Source of the DNA: an uncultured Actinomycetes bacterium
GTDB taxonomy: Bacteria > Actinomycetota > Actinomycetes > Nanopelagicales > Nanopelagicaceae
Length of the DNA stretch: 46,201 nucleotides
NCBI GenBank assembly: GCA_903850565.1
Contig: CAINLV010000063.1
Location: 1-46,201, forward strand
Direction of reading: 5' to 3'
The notes below the pieces were generated by a model. The model did no database searches. It was not told where the DNA came from and saw only the letters and a list, made by a program, of their open reading frames with translations. Position numbers and translations under genes: made by a program. Positions 16,736 to 25,058 of the stretch are shown piece after piece. Positions within the stretch are counted from its first letter, which is position 1. Each line of letters starts with the position of its first letter.

Positions 16736-17485
16736 TTAGCGCAACACCTTCGGCAAGGCTCGCAGCACATCGGTAGCAACTACAGGATGAGATTTTTCTG
16801 CCGCCAATTTTCCAGCTAAACCGTGGGCTTTGATTGATTTCAACGCGATTTTAGCCGCATCTTCAAAGTTGGTAGGGCGCCAAGCAGCCATCATTGAAGC
16901 CATCAAACCCGCCAAAATGTCGCCAGTACCAGCGCTGGCCAATTCAATGCCGCCAATTTTATCAACCTCAAGAAATCCATCGGGGGTAGCCACGATTGTT
17001 CCTGGTCCCTTTAGAACTACGATGACATTTAGATCCCTAGCCATTTTCAATGCTGTTTCTTTTCGATTCTTTACTAGGTAGCCCAACTTTTCTGCTTCCC
17101 CTTCATGAGGGGTAATGATTGTTATTCCTTCGTGAACGATATTGGTCAACGACAAGGCCGATCCATCCAAAACCAATATCGGCGCTTTCGGTACTCGTGC
17201 TATTTCAGGAGCACCTGATCCAATTACCCAGGCGTCACATTTTTCAGATTCTAGATCAGATATCGGGACAACATCTGGGTAAGCCTGAAGGACTAATTGC
17301 GTAGGGAATGTGTACTGAGAAAAATATTTAACATACCCAGCCCCACCGCGTCTTGCCCCACCAACCGAAAGTACCGCTGCGCCGGGATAATTTTCCGAAC
17401 CAGCAATTACGCCAACAACACCTCTGGAATATTTATGTGCATCAACAGGCAGCTCTGGAAGATAAGGATCAAAATTATTAGGCAT
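16736..17485 (-). CDS. nnrD: ADP-dependent NAD(P)H-hydrate dehydratase
   Basis: From ATG 17485 the protein has 249 residues with the ribokinase-like fold of YjeF-C/NnrD. Segments are KYSRGVVGVIAGSENYPGAA near the start, ITPHEGEAEKLGY (the conserved TPHxGE motif), VVLKGPGTIVATPDG and the catalytic-type SAGTGDILAGLMASMMA. The enzyme dehydrates damaged NAD(P)HX back to NAD(P)H. The epimerase half (NnrE), often fused, is not present in this window. The frame extends to 17539, but that would put the start inside a terminator hairpin. A -10-like TATCAT lies five bases before ATG 17485, so I prefer a leaderless start there. Confidence 0.88.
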   Translation of the reverse strand: MPNNFDPYLPELPVDAHKYSRGVVGVIAGSENYPGAAVLSVGGARRGGAGYVKYFSQYTFPTQLVLQAYPDVVPISDLESEKCDAWVIGSGAPEIARVPKAPILVLDGSALSLTNIVHEGITIITPHEGEAEKLGYLVKNRKETALKMARDLNVIVVLKGPGTIVATPDGFLEVDKIGGIELASAGTGDILAGLMASMMAAWRPTNFEDAAKIALKSIKAHGLAGKLAAEKSHPVVATDVLRALPKVLR

Positions 17486-17510
17486 GGTTAATGATAGTGA
17501 GGTAGAAAAA

Positions 17511-17558
17511 GTTGGGAAAAGGAAAAAGAGTTCGGCCACGAAGGCAAACCGAACTCTT
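17511..17558 (-). terminator. Rho-independent terminator of the Ala-rich exported protein gene
   Basis: On the minus strand AAGAGTTCGG and CCGAACTCTT form a perfect 10-base stem (17549-17558 with 17526-17535) with a 13-base loop. It is followed by CTTTTTCCTTTT. It lies 46 bases past the stop of the gene ending at 17604 and just upstream of nnrD, which separates the two transcription units. Confidence 0.8.
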
Positions 17559-17603
17559 CATCCGTTAAATGAACGTCAGGGGGGCGACGGTCATTGACCT
17601 ACA

Positions 17604-18191
17604 TTATTTAGTTGCGATAGCTGCTTTGAAGGTAGTGATTGCGGCTGAGATTGCGCTCGCATGTGTTGCTTTTGCAGAGGTTATAGTTTGTGAAAGCTTT
17701 GACCGGGCCACATCCATCCCGCTTTTCGCAGCTGCGAGGGCAGCGGCGATGCTGCTCTTATCGGTGGCCACTGCGCTGGTAACCGAAGTTTGAAACTCGC
17801 TTTTCGCGGCGGCAAGTGCTGCTGCTTTTGCGGTTTTATCCGTCAGCGCCTTAGCTTTTACCAGCAGACCGTCTCGCACCGTTTTGGCAGCAGCGATTGC
17901 GCTCGGCCGGGTTGCTTTCGCGCCACCAACTCCTTGGATTCGTTTTGCTGCAACCGCGGCTTTTTCGGCCAAGAAAGCTGTTTTCGCATCGGCCACGGCC
18001 TTATCTAGCGCAGTTTTCGCACTGGTCCTGGCCTGGTTAAGTACGGCCTTAGCTGCATCTTTTATTGCGGTCTGTTGAATTTTAGTTGTGCTCAGAGTTC
18101 GGGTTTCAGTTGCTTGGGCCATAGATGGCATACCAGTTGCAACGAGCGCCACCGCGAAAGTGGCAATGGCGGCTTTTCTAGTTAATCCCAC
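17604..18191 (-). CDS. Exported Ala/Lys-rich coiled-coil protein, unknown
   Basis: From GTG 18191 the product is 195 residues: signal peptide MGLTRKAAIATFAVALVATG ending SMAQA, then an almost uninterrupted Ala/Lys/Ser/Thr helix-forming body. It has repeats of the type AxxAAKxxxxxA (for example KAAALAAAKSEFQTSV and SSIAAALAAAKSGMDVARSK), with no Cys and no Trp. The composition and heptad-like spacing suggest an extended helical, surface or periplasmic-space protein. TTG 18221 is an alternative start ten codons upstream. It has its own strong terminator. No family recognised; such Ala-rich exported helices recur in small actinobacteria. Confidence 0.7.
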   Translation of the reverse strand: MGLTRKAAIATFAVALVATGMPSMAQATETRTLSTTKIQQTAIKDAAKAVLNQARTSAKTALDKAVADAKTAFLAEKAAVAAKRIQGVGGAKATRPSAIAAAKTVRDGLLVKAKALTDKTAKAAALAAAKSEFQTSVTSAVATDKSSIAAALAAAKSGMDVARSKLSQTITSAKATHASAISAAITTFKAAIATK

Positions 18192-18447
18192 GTCATTCTC
18201 ATTTCTACTAGTGGTTGGCAATGAACTTGAACAAAAGATCCATGAAAATCTTCTTCGCCACCGAGATTTAATATGGACTTCAATCTTGCGAATAGCCCAA
18301 GATGAGTCTGGAAATTAACTGGGAATATGGAACCAGAAGGAGTGACTGTCGATGAGAGCCAGCACTACGAAATAGAAGATCCGCGCTTAAATCGAAAATT
18401 TCTGGCCCGAATAGGTCTACTGTGACCGAAACAACAAAGGAGATTTT

Positions 18448-18618
18448 ATGAAACTGCTATTCATCGATCTCAATCATCCAGCTCACTATCTGAATATTGG
18501 CGTTCTCTCGATTTCCCTCGGAAATTTGGTCATGATCGCTTCAGTAGTGGCTCTTTTTGTTTTGGCTCTGGTTTTACCATTCCCCAGCCATGACGAAGAT
18601 AAGGAGTCTGGCAAATGA
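18448..18618 (+). CDS. Small single-pass membrane protein of the cytochrome b module
   Basis: A 56-residue frame starts MKLLFIDLNHPAHYLNIGVL. It has a single membrane helix (about residues 24-44) and a charged acidic tail (HDEDKESGK). AAAGGAG at 18436-18442 gives a strong ribosome site six bases before ATG 18448. Its TGA overlaps the ATG of the cytochrome b gene by four bases (ATGA), so the two are surely co-translated. It is probably a small accessory subunit of that complex, by analogy with single-helix subunits of bc/b6f complexes. Identity unknown. Confidence 0.72.
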   Translation: MKLLFIDLNHPAHYLNIGVLSISLGNLVMIASVVALFVLALVLPFPSHDEDKESGK

Positions 18619-19247
18619 GTGAGCATAAGGCGATGTGGACGACCCGAGTTCGCAAGGCGACCCTAGAGAAGTATCAACCAACGGACATTTTGCCCGATAA
18701 CCAACCGGCATATGTGAGTTCTTGGATTTATGTGGCCGGCGTTTCTACTATCGCGGCCTTCGTGATGCTCTTCGCCAGTGGCCTTATTTTGACCCTAGAA
18801 GGTCCGGCTTGGTGGCATAACTCCAGTACTGGGCACTTCATCAACTCCATTCACCTCTGGAGCGTTGAACTCTTCTTCGTCTTCATGGTGGTGCACCTCT
18901 GGGGCAAATTCTGGATGGCAGCCTGGCGCGGAAAGCGCCTGATGACCTGGATAACCGGCGTGGTCTCTTTCCTTGCTTCGATTATTACTGGATTCACTGG
19001 CTATCTCATTCAAGGCAACTTCGATTCACAGTGGATCGCAACTCAGGCAAAAGATGGATTTAACGCGATGGGCATTGGCGCCTATTTCAATGCGCTCAAT
19101 ACTGGGCAAGCCATGCTCCTGCATGTATCACTCCTGCCAATTGTGCTTGGAGCAATTGTTGTGTGGCATGTAATTCTGGTGCGAAAGCGCGGAGTTGTCC
19201 CGCCAATTGATTCGTCAATTGACGAAGGGAAAGGTGGCTCAAAATGA
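18615..19247 (+). CDS. Cytochrome b N-terminal domain protein (di-haem, b6-like)
   Basis: The 210-residue protein has four membrane helices. Haem-ligand histidine pairs are visible: H80 and H94 in helix B (13 residues between) and H170 and H185 in helix D (14 between, the b6-like spacing). The GFTGYL motif before helix D is conserved, but the next residues are QGNFDSQW instead of the PW(D/G) found in bc1/b6f cytochromes b. It overlaps the small membrane gene upstream and the next gene downstream by four bases each. It should transfer electrons across the membrane between quinol and an unknown partner. No Rieske or cytochrome c gene is nearby. Confidence 0.88.
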   Translation: MSEHKAMWTTRVRKATLEKYQPTDILPDNQPAYVSSWIYVAGVSTIAAFVMLFASGLILTLEGPAWWHNSSTGHFINSIHLWSVELFFVFMVVHLWGKFWMAAWRGKRLMTWITGVVSFLASIITGFTGYLIQGNFDSQWIATQAKDGFNAMGIGAYFNALNTGQAMLLHVSLLPIVLGAIVVWHVILVRKRGVVPPIDSSIDEGKGGSK

Positions 19248-20200
19248 GTACCGGATTGAAAAAATATGACCCAGCAAAGAAGTGGGATGGTCCAACTCGA
19301 CCTTACGATCTGGTTAAAGAAATTGTTATCGCGGTACTAGTAGTCGGATTATTGGTCGTGGGTTTAGCAGCGCTCTTTAGCTCTCCCGATGAACCAGCAC
19401 TTTCGTTGAAGTCTTGGGCAATCGCTGAACCAGCCGACTTTGTCCAAACTGCCACTGGCGAGCTCGCTGGTGCGACAACAAGTGCCGGATATGGCGCTCC
19501 GTACAACACTGCTGCAGAAGGTCAAGTTCTTGGGCCTTTGAAATTACAGAAGTGGGCCGGCGTTCGAATCCCAATCAACCCAGCAACTGACTTTGTCGTT
19601 AAGCCACTTCAAATTTTGACGGATGCTGATGTAAAAACTGCGGTAGATACTTGGACCGCGGCAAATGCAGATCAACAAGGCAAATGGGCGACCGCCTATG
19701 CCGATGCCCTAGCAAAAGCTCCAAAGGAAACCAGCGTTGCAGATTCGGCAAACGCATTTGGTCCAGTTCCAGCGATGGTCACATCCCTCTTGGGAATGGC
19801 CGTCAACGGCGCTCTGGATGGTGCCTTAACAACAAGTGACACCACTCTTCCTACCGATTTCACAAAGCCGATGCTCTTTATCGCCGACAGCGGAACCTAC
19901 TTCCCAGATTATGCGGGAGCACGTCACCTCTCTGGCGATCAATGGGGAGTCATGAATGAAACCGGCTCATATCCAGGCCAGTCTTGGTTGTGGCTATTCT
20001 CCTTCTGGTATCAAGTTGATCCATTCAAGTCTTCGGAAAATGCCGATACCCAGGTTATGGGATTGATGGCACTTCTGAGTTTTGGATTGATGTTCCTGCC
20101 GTTAATACCTGGACTTCGTCGGATTCCATTCTTGATTCCAATCCATCGTTTAATTTGGCGTCGTTGGTACCGAAGGAAAGAACAGAAATATCGTAAATAA
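19244..20200 (+). CDS. Partner subunit of split cytochrome b (subunit IV position), large extracytoplasmic domain
   Basis: The 318-residue product has one N-terminal helix (about 26-45), a long outside domain (about 46-265) and one C-terminal helix (about 268-288). It closes with the basic tail LRRIPFLIPIHRLIWRRWYR. The order of gene and the 'xPGLRRIPxxIPxHRLIWR' ending resemble an uncharacterised actinobacterial partner of b6-type cytochromes. It is not a normal subunit IV: there is no PEWY quinol-site motif and only two helices instead of three. The outside domain has a HLSGDQWGVMNETGSYPGQS segment that looks conserved. Function inferred from the operon only. Confidence 0.75.
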   Translation: MSTGLKKYDPAKKWDGPTRPYDLVKEIVIAVLVVGLLVVGLAALFSSPDEPALSLKSWAIAEPADFVQTATGELAGATTSAGYGAPYNTAAEGQVLGPLKLQKWAGVRIPINPATDFVVKPLQILTDADVKTAVDTWTAANADQQGKWATAYADALAKAPKETSVADSANAFGPVPAMVTSLLGMAVNGALDGALTTSDTTLPTDFTKPMLFIADSGTYFPDYAGARHLSGDQWGVMNETGSYPGQSWLWLFSFWYQVDPFKSSENADTQVMGLMALLSFGLMFLPLIPGLRRIPFLIPIHRLIWRRWYRRKEQKYRK

Positions 20201-20215
20201 GCAATATGTTGAAGG

Positions 20216-20245
20216 GAATAGGGGTCTTTTAGCTGGCCCCTATTC
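20216..20245 (+). terminator. Hairpin after the cytochrome b module
   Basis: GAATAGGGG (20216-20224) and CCCCTATTC (20237-20245) form a perfect 9-base stem with a 12-base loop, 16 bases after the stop codon at 20200. The following bases are TAAACTC, so the U-tract is poor. It could still end the operon or protect its 3' end. Confidence 0.5.
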
Positions 20246-20257
20246 TAAACTCTAGGC

Positions 20258-21112
20258 ATGAAAAGCAAGTCACTACATTTCTTGGTCAATAGCTTGTTAT
20301 CACTTCTACTCTTGGTTGTAACTATTGGAACTACGGCAAAAGCCGCATTTGACCATACAACTTCTTTAGGTGTTACGACTAATGCGATTGTGAGCGGCAT
20401 CGGCAACAAGAGTCAAGAGATTGTTCCATTGGTTATTGATCAAGTGATCAAAAATAGCGAACCTAAAGTGGCAGAGGCCATCACCAAGAATCGTGCTCAA
20501 ATTACTGATGCAGCCATTAAATTGTTAAATAACCCAGAGTTCAAAACCGTTCTCGCAGATGTCGCAAATACCATCAGTGCCGCACTCGTCGCCGGCAAGA
20601 GCGCCGCAACAATCGATCCCACAGCGCTTGTAGATACCTTGGCGAAGAGTATTAATGATGCTGCAGGAGAACAAGTAATAATAAAGAGTTCTGACATAAA
20701 GACAATGGCAACATCTCAGAAAATTGATTTATCGAATCAGCTCAAGGTCTATAACAATATTTCTTCGATTCTGAGCAAAGTAATGCTTCTTTGGATCCTG
20801 ATCGTTCTCCTTTTAATTGTTTTGGTTTTAACCCGAAAAATTCTCGCCCTCAGAATTCTTTCCAAGATCCTCATTTCGCTCGGAATTCCCATGCTTGTTC
20901 TTTGGTTCGTCCTGCCAAATATTGTGACATCCATGATTAAGTCACAAGCGGATTCAGATTTGCCGCGGATCTTGGTTCCGATCGTTTATAAATCCGTGAC
21001 CAGTTTTACTTTCTCGCTTGGGATTATTTATATTCTTCTATCTGGTGTTTGTTATGGGGGATATCGAGTCCTTGCTTCTAAGAACAATCAAAACCGCTCA
21101 CCCACTGAATAA
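20258..21112 (+). CDS. Membrane protein with large N-terminal exported domain, unknown
   Basis: The 284-residue product has an N-terminal hydrophobic anchor (about 8-28). A helix-rich, Ala/Ile/Asn-rich outside segment follows (about 30-170, with DQVIKNSEPKVAEAITKNRA). Three C-terminal helices lie at about 174-192, 203-225 and 248-268. No catalytic motif is visible. Architecture (anchor, extracytoplasmic helical domain, three helices) recalls uncharacterised actinobacterial integral membrane proteins. It lies between the cytochrome module and a permease-YHS gene, separated from the latter by 20 bases, so those two may be co-transcribed. Confidence 0.7.
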   Translation: MKSKSLHFLVNSLLSLLLLVVTIGTTAKAAFDHTTSLGVTTNAIVSGIGNKSQEIVPLVIDQVIKNSEPKVAEAITKNRAQITDAAIKLLNNPEFKTVLADVANTISAALVAGKSAATIDPTALVDTLAKSINDAAGEQVIIKSSDIKTMATSQKIDLSNQLKVYNNISSILSKVMLLWILIVLLLIVLVLTRKILALRILSKILISLGIPMLVLWFVLPNIVTSMIKSQADSDLPRILVPIVYKSVTSFTFSLGIIYILLSGVCYGGYRVLASKNNQNRSPTE

Positions 21113-21132
21113 CTTCGAAATGGATATTTATT

Positions 21133-22365
21133 GTGCATAAATTTATTTCCGGTCTTCAAGAAGGCTGGTGGATGTTCTTCGATACCTTTTGGGCGTTGGT
21201 ACTTGGTTTCACTCTCTCAGGATGCGTCCAGGCATTTGTATCTCGAAAGCAGATGAAAGATGTTTTAGGAGACCATGGGATTGCAAGCGTAGGTCGGGCC
21301 TCGTTCTTTGGCATGGTGAGCTCCTCGTGCTCCTACGCTGCAAGTGCATTAGCAAAGAGTCTCTTTTCCAAAGGTGCCGATTTCACGACTTCAATGATCT
21401 TTATGTTTGCCAGCACTAATTTGGTAATTGAACTGGGCCTGGTCCTATGGATTCTCATTGGGTGGCAATTCGCATTGGCAGAATTTGTAGGCGGAGCCAT
21501 CATGATTTCATTATTAAAGTTATTAGTTCCGAGACTCATTCCCTCCGCCCTGATCGCTTCATCCAGAAAAAAATTAGAAGAGCCTGAGGTCATGTCGATG
21601 CCTTCTTCGGAAGAGCCAGGGGCCAAGTTCAAAAGTCGAAGAGGCTGGTCTGATGCCGCCGGTTACACCATCGGAGATTTCACAATGCTTCGAAGTGAAT
21701 TGATAATCGGTTTCATCGTCGCCGGCTTGGCTTCTACGATTATTTCGGTCGAGATCTGGCAAAAGCTTTTCATCTCTGGACATGGGTTTTGGTCGGCTCT
21801 GGAAAATGCAATCATTGGTCCATTTCTAGCCTTCATAAGTTTTGTATGTTCAGTTGGCAACGTGCCGTTGGCCGCCGCTTTATGGCAAGGGGGAATTACT
21901 TTTGGTGGTGTAATTGCCTTTATTTTCGCCGATTTAATTGCCTTCCCTTTAGTCATGATTTACATAAAATATTATGGTCGAGCATTAGCGATTCGTTTGA
22001 CATTTCTTTTTTGGTTTGTGATGAGTCTTAGTGGGCTGATAACAGAAGGAATTTTCCAGCTATTTTCCCTGATCCCAGCCGGAAGCATGGGCAAGATGAG
22101 CACAACTCATCTTGGTATAAATGCAACGACAGTATTGAATGGACTTTCCATATTTGTGCTGATGGTTGTCTTTTGGCTTTATAAAACTAGGAACCGAGGC
22201 GGTATGAGTACAGAGTTTGCTAAAGATTTGGTGTGCGGAATGCAAGTTCGAATTTCTGATGCTCCGGCACAAACAGAATTTGATGGAGTCATGTATTACT
22301 TCTGTATGCCAGGTTGCCAAGAGGAGTTTTTGAAAAACACGTCAAAGTACCTGTCAAAACATTAA
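21133..22365 (+). CDS. ArsP/DUF318-type permease fused to a C-terminal YHS domain
   Basis: The 410-residue protein has about eight to nine helices, with the permease motifs TLSGCVQAFVSRKQM near residues 28-42, MVSSSCSYAASALAKSLFSKG (Cys-rich GxxSSSCSYAA motif) and later FVCSVGNVPLAAALWQGG. These match the predicted permease family that includes ArsP. After a linker, residues about 363-410 form a YHS domain (AKDLVCGMQV then YYFCMPGCQEEF), a small metal-binding module common on copper and heavy-metal proteins. Such a permease-YHS fusion suggests export of a metal or metalloid or an organometal. Start is GTG 21133. Three Cys in the YHS part are visible ligands. Confidence 0.83.
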   Translation: MHKFISGLQEGWWMFFDTFWALVLGFTLSGCVQAFVSRKQMKDVLGDHGIASVGRASFFGMVSSSCSYAASALAKSLFSKGADFTTSMIFMFASTNLVIELGLVLWILIGWQFALAEFVGGAIMISLLKLLVPRLIPSALIASSRKKLEEPEVMSMPSSEEPGAKFKSRRGWSDAAGYTIGDFTMLRSELIIGFIVAGLASTIISVEIWQKLFISGHGFWSALENAIIGPFLAFISFVCSVGNVPLAAALWQGGITFGGVIAFIFADLIAFPLVMIYIKYYGRALAIRLTFLFWFVMSLSGLITEGIFQLFSLIPAGSMGKMSTTHLGINATTVLNGLSIFVLMVVFWLYKTRNRGGMSTEFAKDLVCGMQVRISDAPAQTEFDGVMYYFCMPGCQEEFLKNTSKYLSKH

Positions 22366-22388
22366 GACAATTCTCATTTAGGTCTCAT

Positions 22389-23018
22389 TTAGGCAGGCGG
22401 GCAGGAGAATCCGAATTCGGATTGGATTGAGCTTGGAACAATTCCACAACCAACTGTTGCGGTTCCGAAATCTGCAATCTGCCACTTGCCATTTACTAAA
22501 TGTGCCCATCCGTAGGCGTTATCTGTAACTGGCAAATAGGGAATTGAGGTGAAAATAATCCACCGGGCATCTTTTTGGGAAAAACGAATGTTTACCAAGG
22601 CAGCGAAGTACAAGTCGCCACCATTTTTGATAGATCTAATCTGCGTTGAAATGGAGTCAGGAACTGGCTTGCCACCGGAGTAATTGTTGGAGTCAGGGAG
22701 AAATTTATTTGGGTACTGGCCAAGCAGACTCCATGGCACCACCACTCGCGAAAACTCGCCAGCCCCTGCCTGTGGCCAATTTAGAGTCCAGCCCGCCTCT
22801 GTTGCTTGACCCAAGGGGAGTTTGGCCTTCAACTCAAGTGCAACAGCGCCGCTATCCCAATTGACCATCTGAGGATGCGTGGCTGCGAAGTTGGTCATCA
22901 GTAACTTTATGCCCTCTCGAAGTTTGTCATCGGTGGGGCGAGTGTCGCCCGAGCCGATTGTGCAGCCCGTTAGCAAAACGAGAGCAATTCCAATTGCTAG
23001 CCAACGAAACCGAGCCAT
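22389..23018 (-). CDS. Lipoprotein, unknown function
   Basis: The 209-residue product starts MARFRWLAIGIALVLLTGCT: a lipoprotein signal peptide with lipobox LTGC, Cys at position 19. The mature part contains VVVPWSLLGQYPNKFLPDSN and GDLYFAALVNIRFSQKDARW, then a closing Cys pair (VGCGIVP and GFSCPPA). No enzyme motif is seen. It is anchored to the outer face of the membrane, convergent with the permease-YHS gene and divergent from the CBS gene. The family is not recognised; similar short lipoproteins occur in Actinobacteria. Confidence 0.75.
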   Translation of the reverse strand: MARFRWLAIGIALVLLTGCTIGSGDTRPTDDKLREGIKLLMTNFAATHPQMVNWDSGAVALELKAKLPLGQATEAGWTLNWPQAGAGEFSRVVVPWSLLGQYPNKFLPDSNNYSGGKPVPDSISTQIRSIKNGGDLYFAALVNIRFSQKDARWIIFTSIPYLPVTDNAYGWAHLVNGKWQIADFGTATVGCGIVPSSIQSEFGFSCPPA

Positions 23019-23138
23019 ATTTGAAGTGTACCTACCTCGGATAGGAGATATCCGAAAAAGCCTTGAATACTGTGGAATATGGGGGCATTATTCAAGGAGC
23101 GGATTCCCGAACGATTTGGCGCCAAGTTTGGAGCAAGG

Positions 23139-23564
23139 ATGAAAATTACTTCGTTGATTTCGGGCAAGAAAGTGGAGACGATTTCACCAAGTGCCAGTGT
23201 CCATGACCTTGTTAACATGCTTAATGCCTACCAGGTAGGTGCTCTTGTTGTATCTGCCGATGGAAATCAAATTGACGGGATAGTTAGCGAGCGAGATGTA
23301 GTCAGGGCGATGCCAGGCAAATTAGATCAACTCATTGATATGCACGTTCGAGACCTGATGACTGTTGATGTCGTCACGTGTACCCCCGATTCAACTGTGG
23401 CTGAGTTGATGAAGATCATGACCGAACGAAGAATTCGACATGTTCCTGTTATTGCGAAGGATGGCTTGTTGATTTCCATCGTTTCCATCGGAGATGTCGT
23501 GAAAGCGCATATTTCAGAAATTGATACCGAGCGAGCGGCGTTGCAAACCTACGTTACCAATTGA
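23139..23564 (+). CDS. CBS-domain pair protein
   Basis: From ATG 23139 (GGAG at 23130-23133) the product has 141 residues made of two CBS motifs. The first is around VHDLVNMLNAYQVGALVVSADGNQIDGIVSERDVVRA and the second around VAELMKIMTERRIRHVPVIAKDG. The linker VRDLMTVDVVTCTPDSTV is typical. Stand-alone CBS pairs bind adenine nucleotides and act as energy or redox sensors. An in-frame ATG at 23079, five bases after TACTGT, would give 20 more residues from a leaderless mRNA; I prefer 23139 because it matches the family start. A CGGATA/TATCCG inverted repeat at 23038-23054 lies upstream. Confidence 0.85.
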   Translation: MKITSLISGKKVETISPSASVHDLVNMLNAYQVGALVVSADGNQIDGIVSERDVVRAMPGKLDQLIDMHVRDLMTVDVVTCTPDSTVAELMKIMTERRIRHVPVIAKDGLLISIVSIGDVVKAHISEIDTERAALQTYVTN

Positions 23565-23607
23565 ATTTTTCGCAGTACCAGTTACATCTTGTAGTTAAAA
23601 CTAGAAA

Positions 23608-24972
23608 CTACTCTTGAGAAAATCCATGCTGTAACAATTCTTCAGACTTCTTGAGAATTTCAAAGGCAATTGGACTTGCAGGGACACCTGCATCATGGAG
23701 AGCTTCTCGGTAGGCATTTATTGCTTCAGGAAGGTGGTTTAACATCGAGTAGATGTCGCCAAGTTCACGCCAAGCCAAAGCATTCTGACGTGATGGTTCC
23801 ATTTGAGAAAGACTATTGCGAGCGGCAACCAGATTCATTGATGATTCGATTTCGCGGCCCAAGCTAATCTGCGCGCGCGCTGCAAGCAGATAGGACTCTG
23901 CACGTTGCAATCGATCTTCCGAACTATCAAGACGAATCAGAGAATTATTGGCTAATTCCAGGGCTTTTTCGTAGTTACCGGCGAGCCATTCAACCCGAGA
24001 AAGTTCAGAATCAAATTTCGCCTTATCAATTTCTGTTCCAGAATCTTGCAACAATTTCTCGGAGCGGATCAACTGCACTCGAGCTGCTTCGATATCTGGG
24101 GGAGTCTGGCGCGTAAATAACCAAGCGATTGTGAACCGAAGGCGACCTTCGGCGCGAGCATCATCTGCTTCAGCAAAAAGGCTTGCGGCGCGCTGTGCCA
24201 TGATTAATGCCGTCCGAGTATCCTGATTTGCATCTGCAGCAAGGCTTGCGTTCCACAATATCGAAGCTCTAGCACGTGGATCAGTTTGATCATTAAAAAT
24301 TTCTAGGGCACTTGCCGATAAATCAGATGCTCGAATGTAATCACCGCGAAGGTAGTGAATAGCAATGGCACTGGAAAGCAATCTGGCATAAGTGGCGCTC
24401 TGTTGTAATTGTGTGGGAACACTCTTTTGAGCACTTTCGATTAATTCAAGCGCCGTAACAAAATCTCCCGATTCCTTGGCGTAACGGCTGAGGTCGATGG
24501 TTAATTCCAATTTTTCTAGTTCAAGTCCAGATTCATTAGCGAAGTTGATGGCCAACTCAATTTCTTGGCGCGCATCTTCGATCCGACCTAAACTCTCCAA
24601 AGATTTTCCGCGCAGCGCGTGCAATTGATATGAAAATTCTGGATTTTCCAGCGCTGGTGCCGACTCGATAAGTTTGCCAGAAGCGGCTTCCGAGGTGGCA
24701 AAATCGCCATTCTTGAAGGCCATCTCTGCGAAGATGAAATTAAGGCGTCTGGATTGATTTTCCGATTCGCGAGCTCCGCCGCGTAATTCATCGGCAGGAA
24801 TCTTCAAGCGCAACGCCAATTTTTCAATCATGGCTTCGTTTGGTTGTCGCTTTCCAGCCTCAATCAGGGAGATCAGGCTGACGCTGCTGATGCCTTCGGC
24901 TAATTCGGGCTGAGTCAGCTCGGCCCTCAACCGGAGCTGACGGAGTCTGGCCCCGAAACTGGTGATTTCCAT
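23608..24972 (-). CDS. XRE-family HTH regulator with C-terminal TPR array
   Basis: The 454-residue protein has an N-terminal Cro/CI-type HTH (about residues 8-62, with LRAELTQPELAEGISSVSLI and SLIEAGKRQPNEAMIEKLA). A long helical domain follows (about 75-450) with recurring TPR-like A/G/Y-L-A patterns (for example ALRGKSLESLGRIEDARQEI, SRVEWLAGNYEKALELANNS, LGDIYSMLNHLPEAINAYRE). HTH plus TPR is the layout of the peptide-responsive RRNPP regulators. ATG 24972 lies six bases after TAATGT, so its mRNA is probably leaderless. It is divergent from an exported 64-residue peptide gene, with an 86-base spacer that holds three TTGACA copies. Peptide binding is inference. Confidence 0.88.
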   Translation of the reverse strand: MEITSFGARLRQLRLRAELTQPELAEGISSVSLISLIEAGKRQPNEAMIEKLALRLKIPADELRGGARESENQSRRLNFIFAEMAFKNGDFATSEAASGKLIESAPALENPEFSYQLHALRGKSLESLGRIEDARQEIELAINFANESGLELEKLELTIDLSRYAKESGDFVTALELIESAQKSVPTQLQQSATYARLLSSAIAIHYLRGDYIRASDLSASALEIFNDQTDPRARASILWNASLAADANQDTRTALIMAQRAASLFAEADDARAEGRLRFTIAWLFTRQTPPDIEAARVQLIRSEKLLQDSGTEIDKAKFDSELSRVEWLAGNYEKALELANNSLIRLDSSEDRLQRAESYLLAARAQISLGREIESSMNLVAARNSLSQMEPSRQNALAWRELGDIYSMLNHLPEAINAYREALHDAGVPASPIAFEILKKSEELLQHGFSQE

Positions 24973-25058
24973 GGGTTGACATTACCACTTGACAGTGCTT
25001 TACTACAGGTGTTGGACATATTGACAAGTCATACTTAATAACAGTTATACTTTGGGAA
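24973..25058. promoter_or_regulatory. Divergent promoter region with three TTGACA copies
   Basis: TTGACA occurs at 24976-24981, 24989-24994 and 25021-25026 in direct orientation. The third, with TATACT at 25046-25051, makes a good plus-strand promoter with a long 19-base spacer, as often seen at activator-dependent promoters. On the minus strand TAATGT (24979-24984) sits six bases from the regulator ATG. CACTTGACAGTG at 24987-24998 is also an inverted repeat (CACT/AGTG). Repeated half-sites between a regulator and its divergent neighbour suggest operators. Confidence 0.55.

Noticed and set aside
17486-17539. Upstream start of nnrD at 17539 (18 extra residues).
   Set aside because: It begins inside the terminator hairpin of the neighbouring gene, and the extra residues do not match the family.
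18327-18425. A 32-codon ATG frame (MEPEGVTVDESQHYEIEDPR...) just upstream of the 56-residue membrane gene.
   Set aside because: No ribosome site or promoter spacing supports it, and it has no recognisable character. It may be real, but the evidence is too thin to list as a gene.
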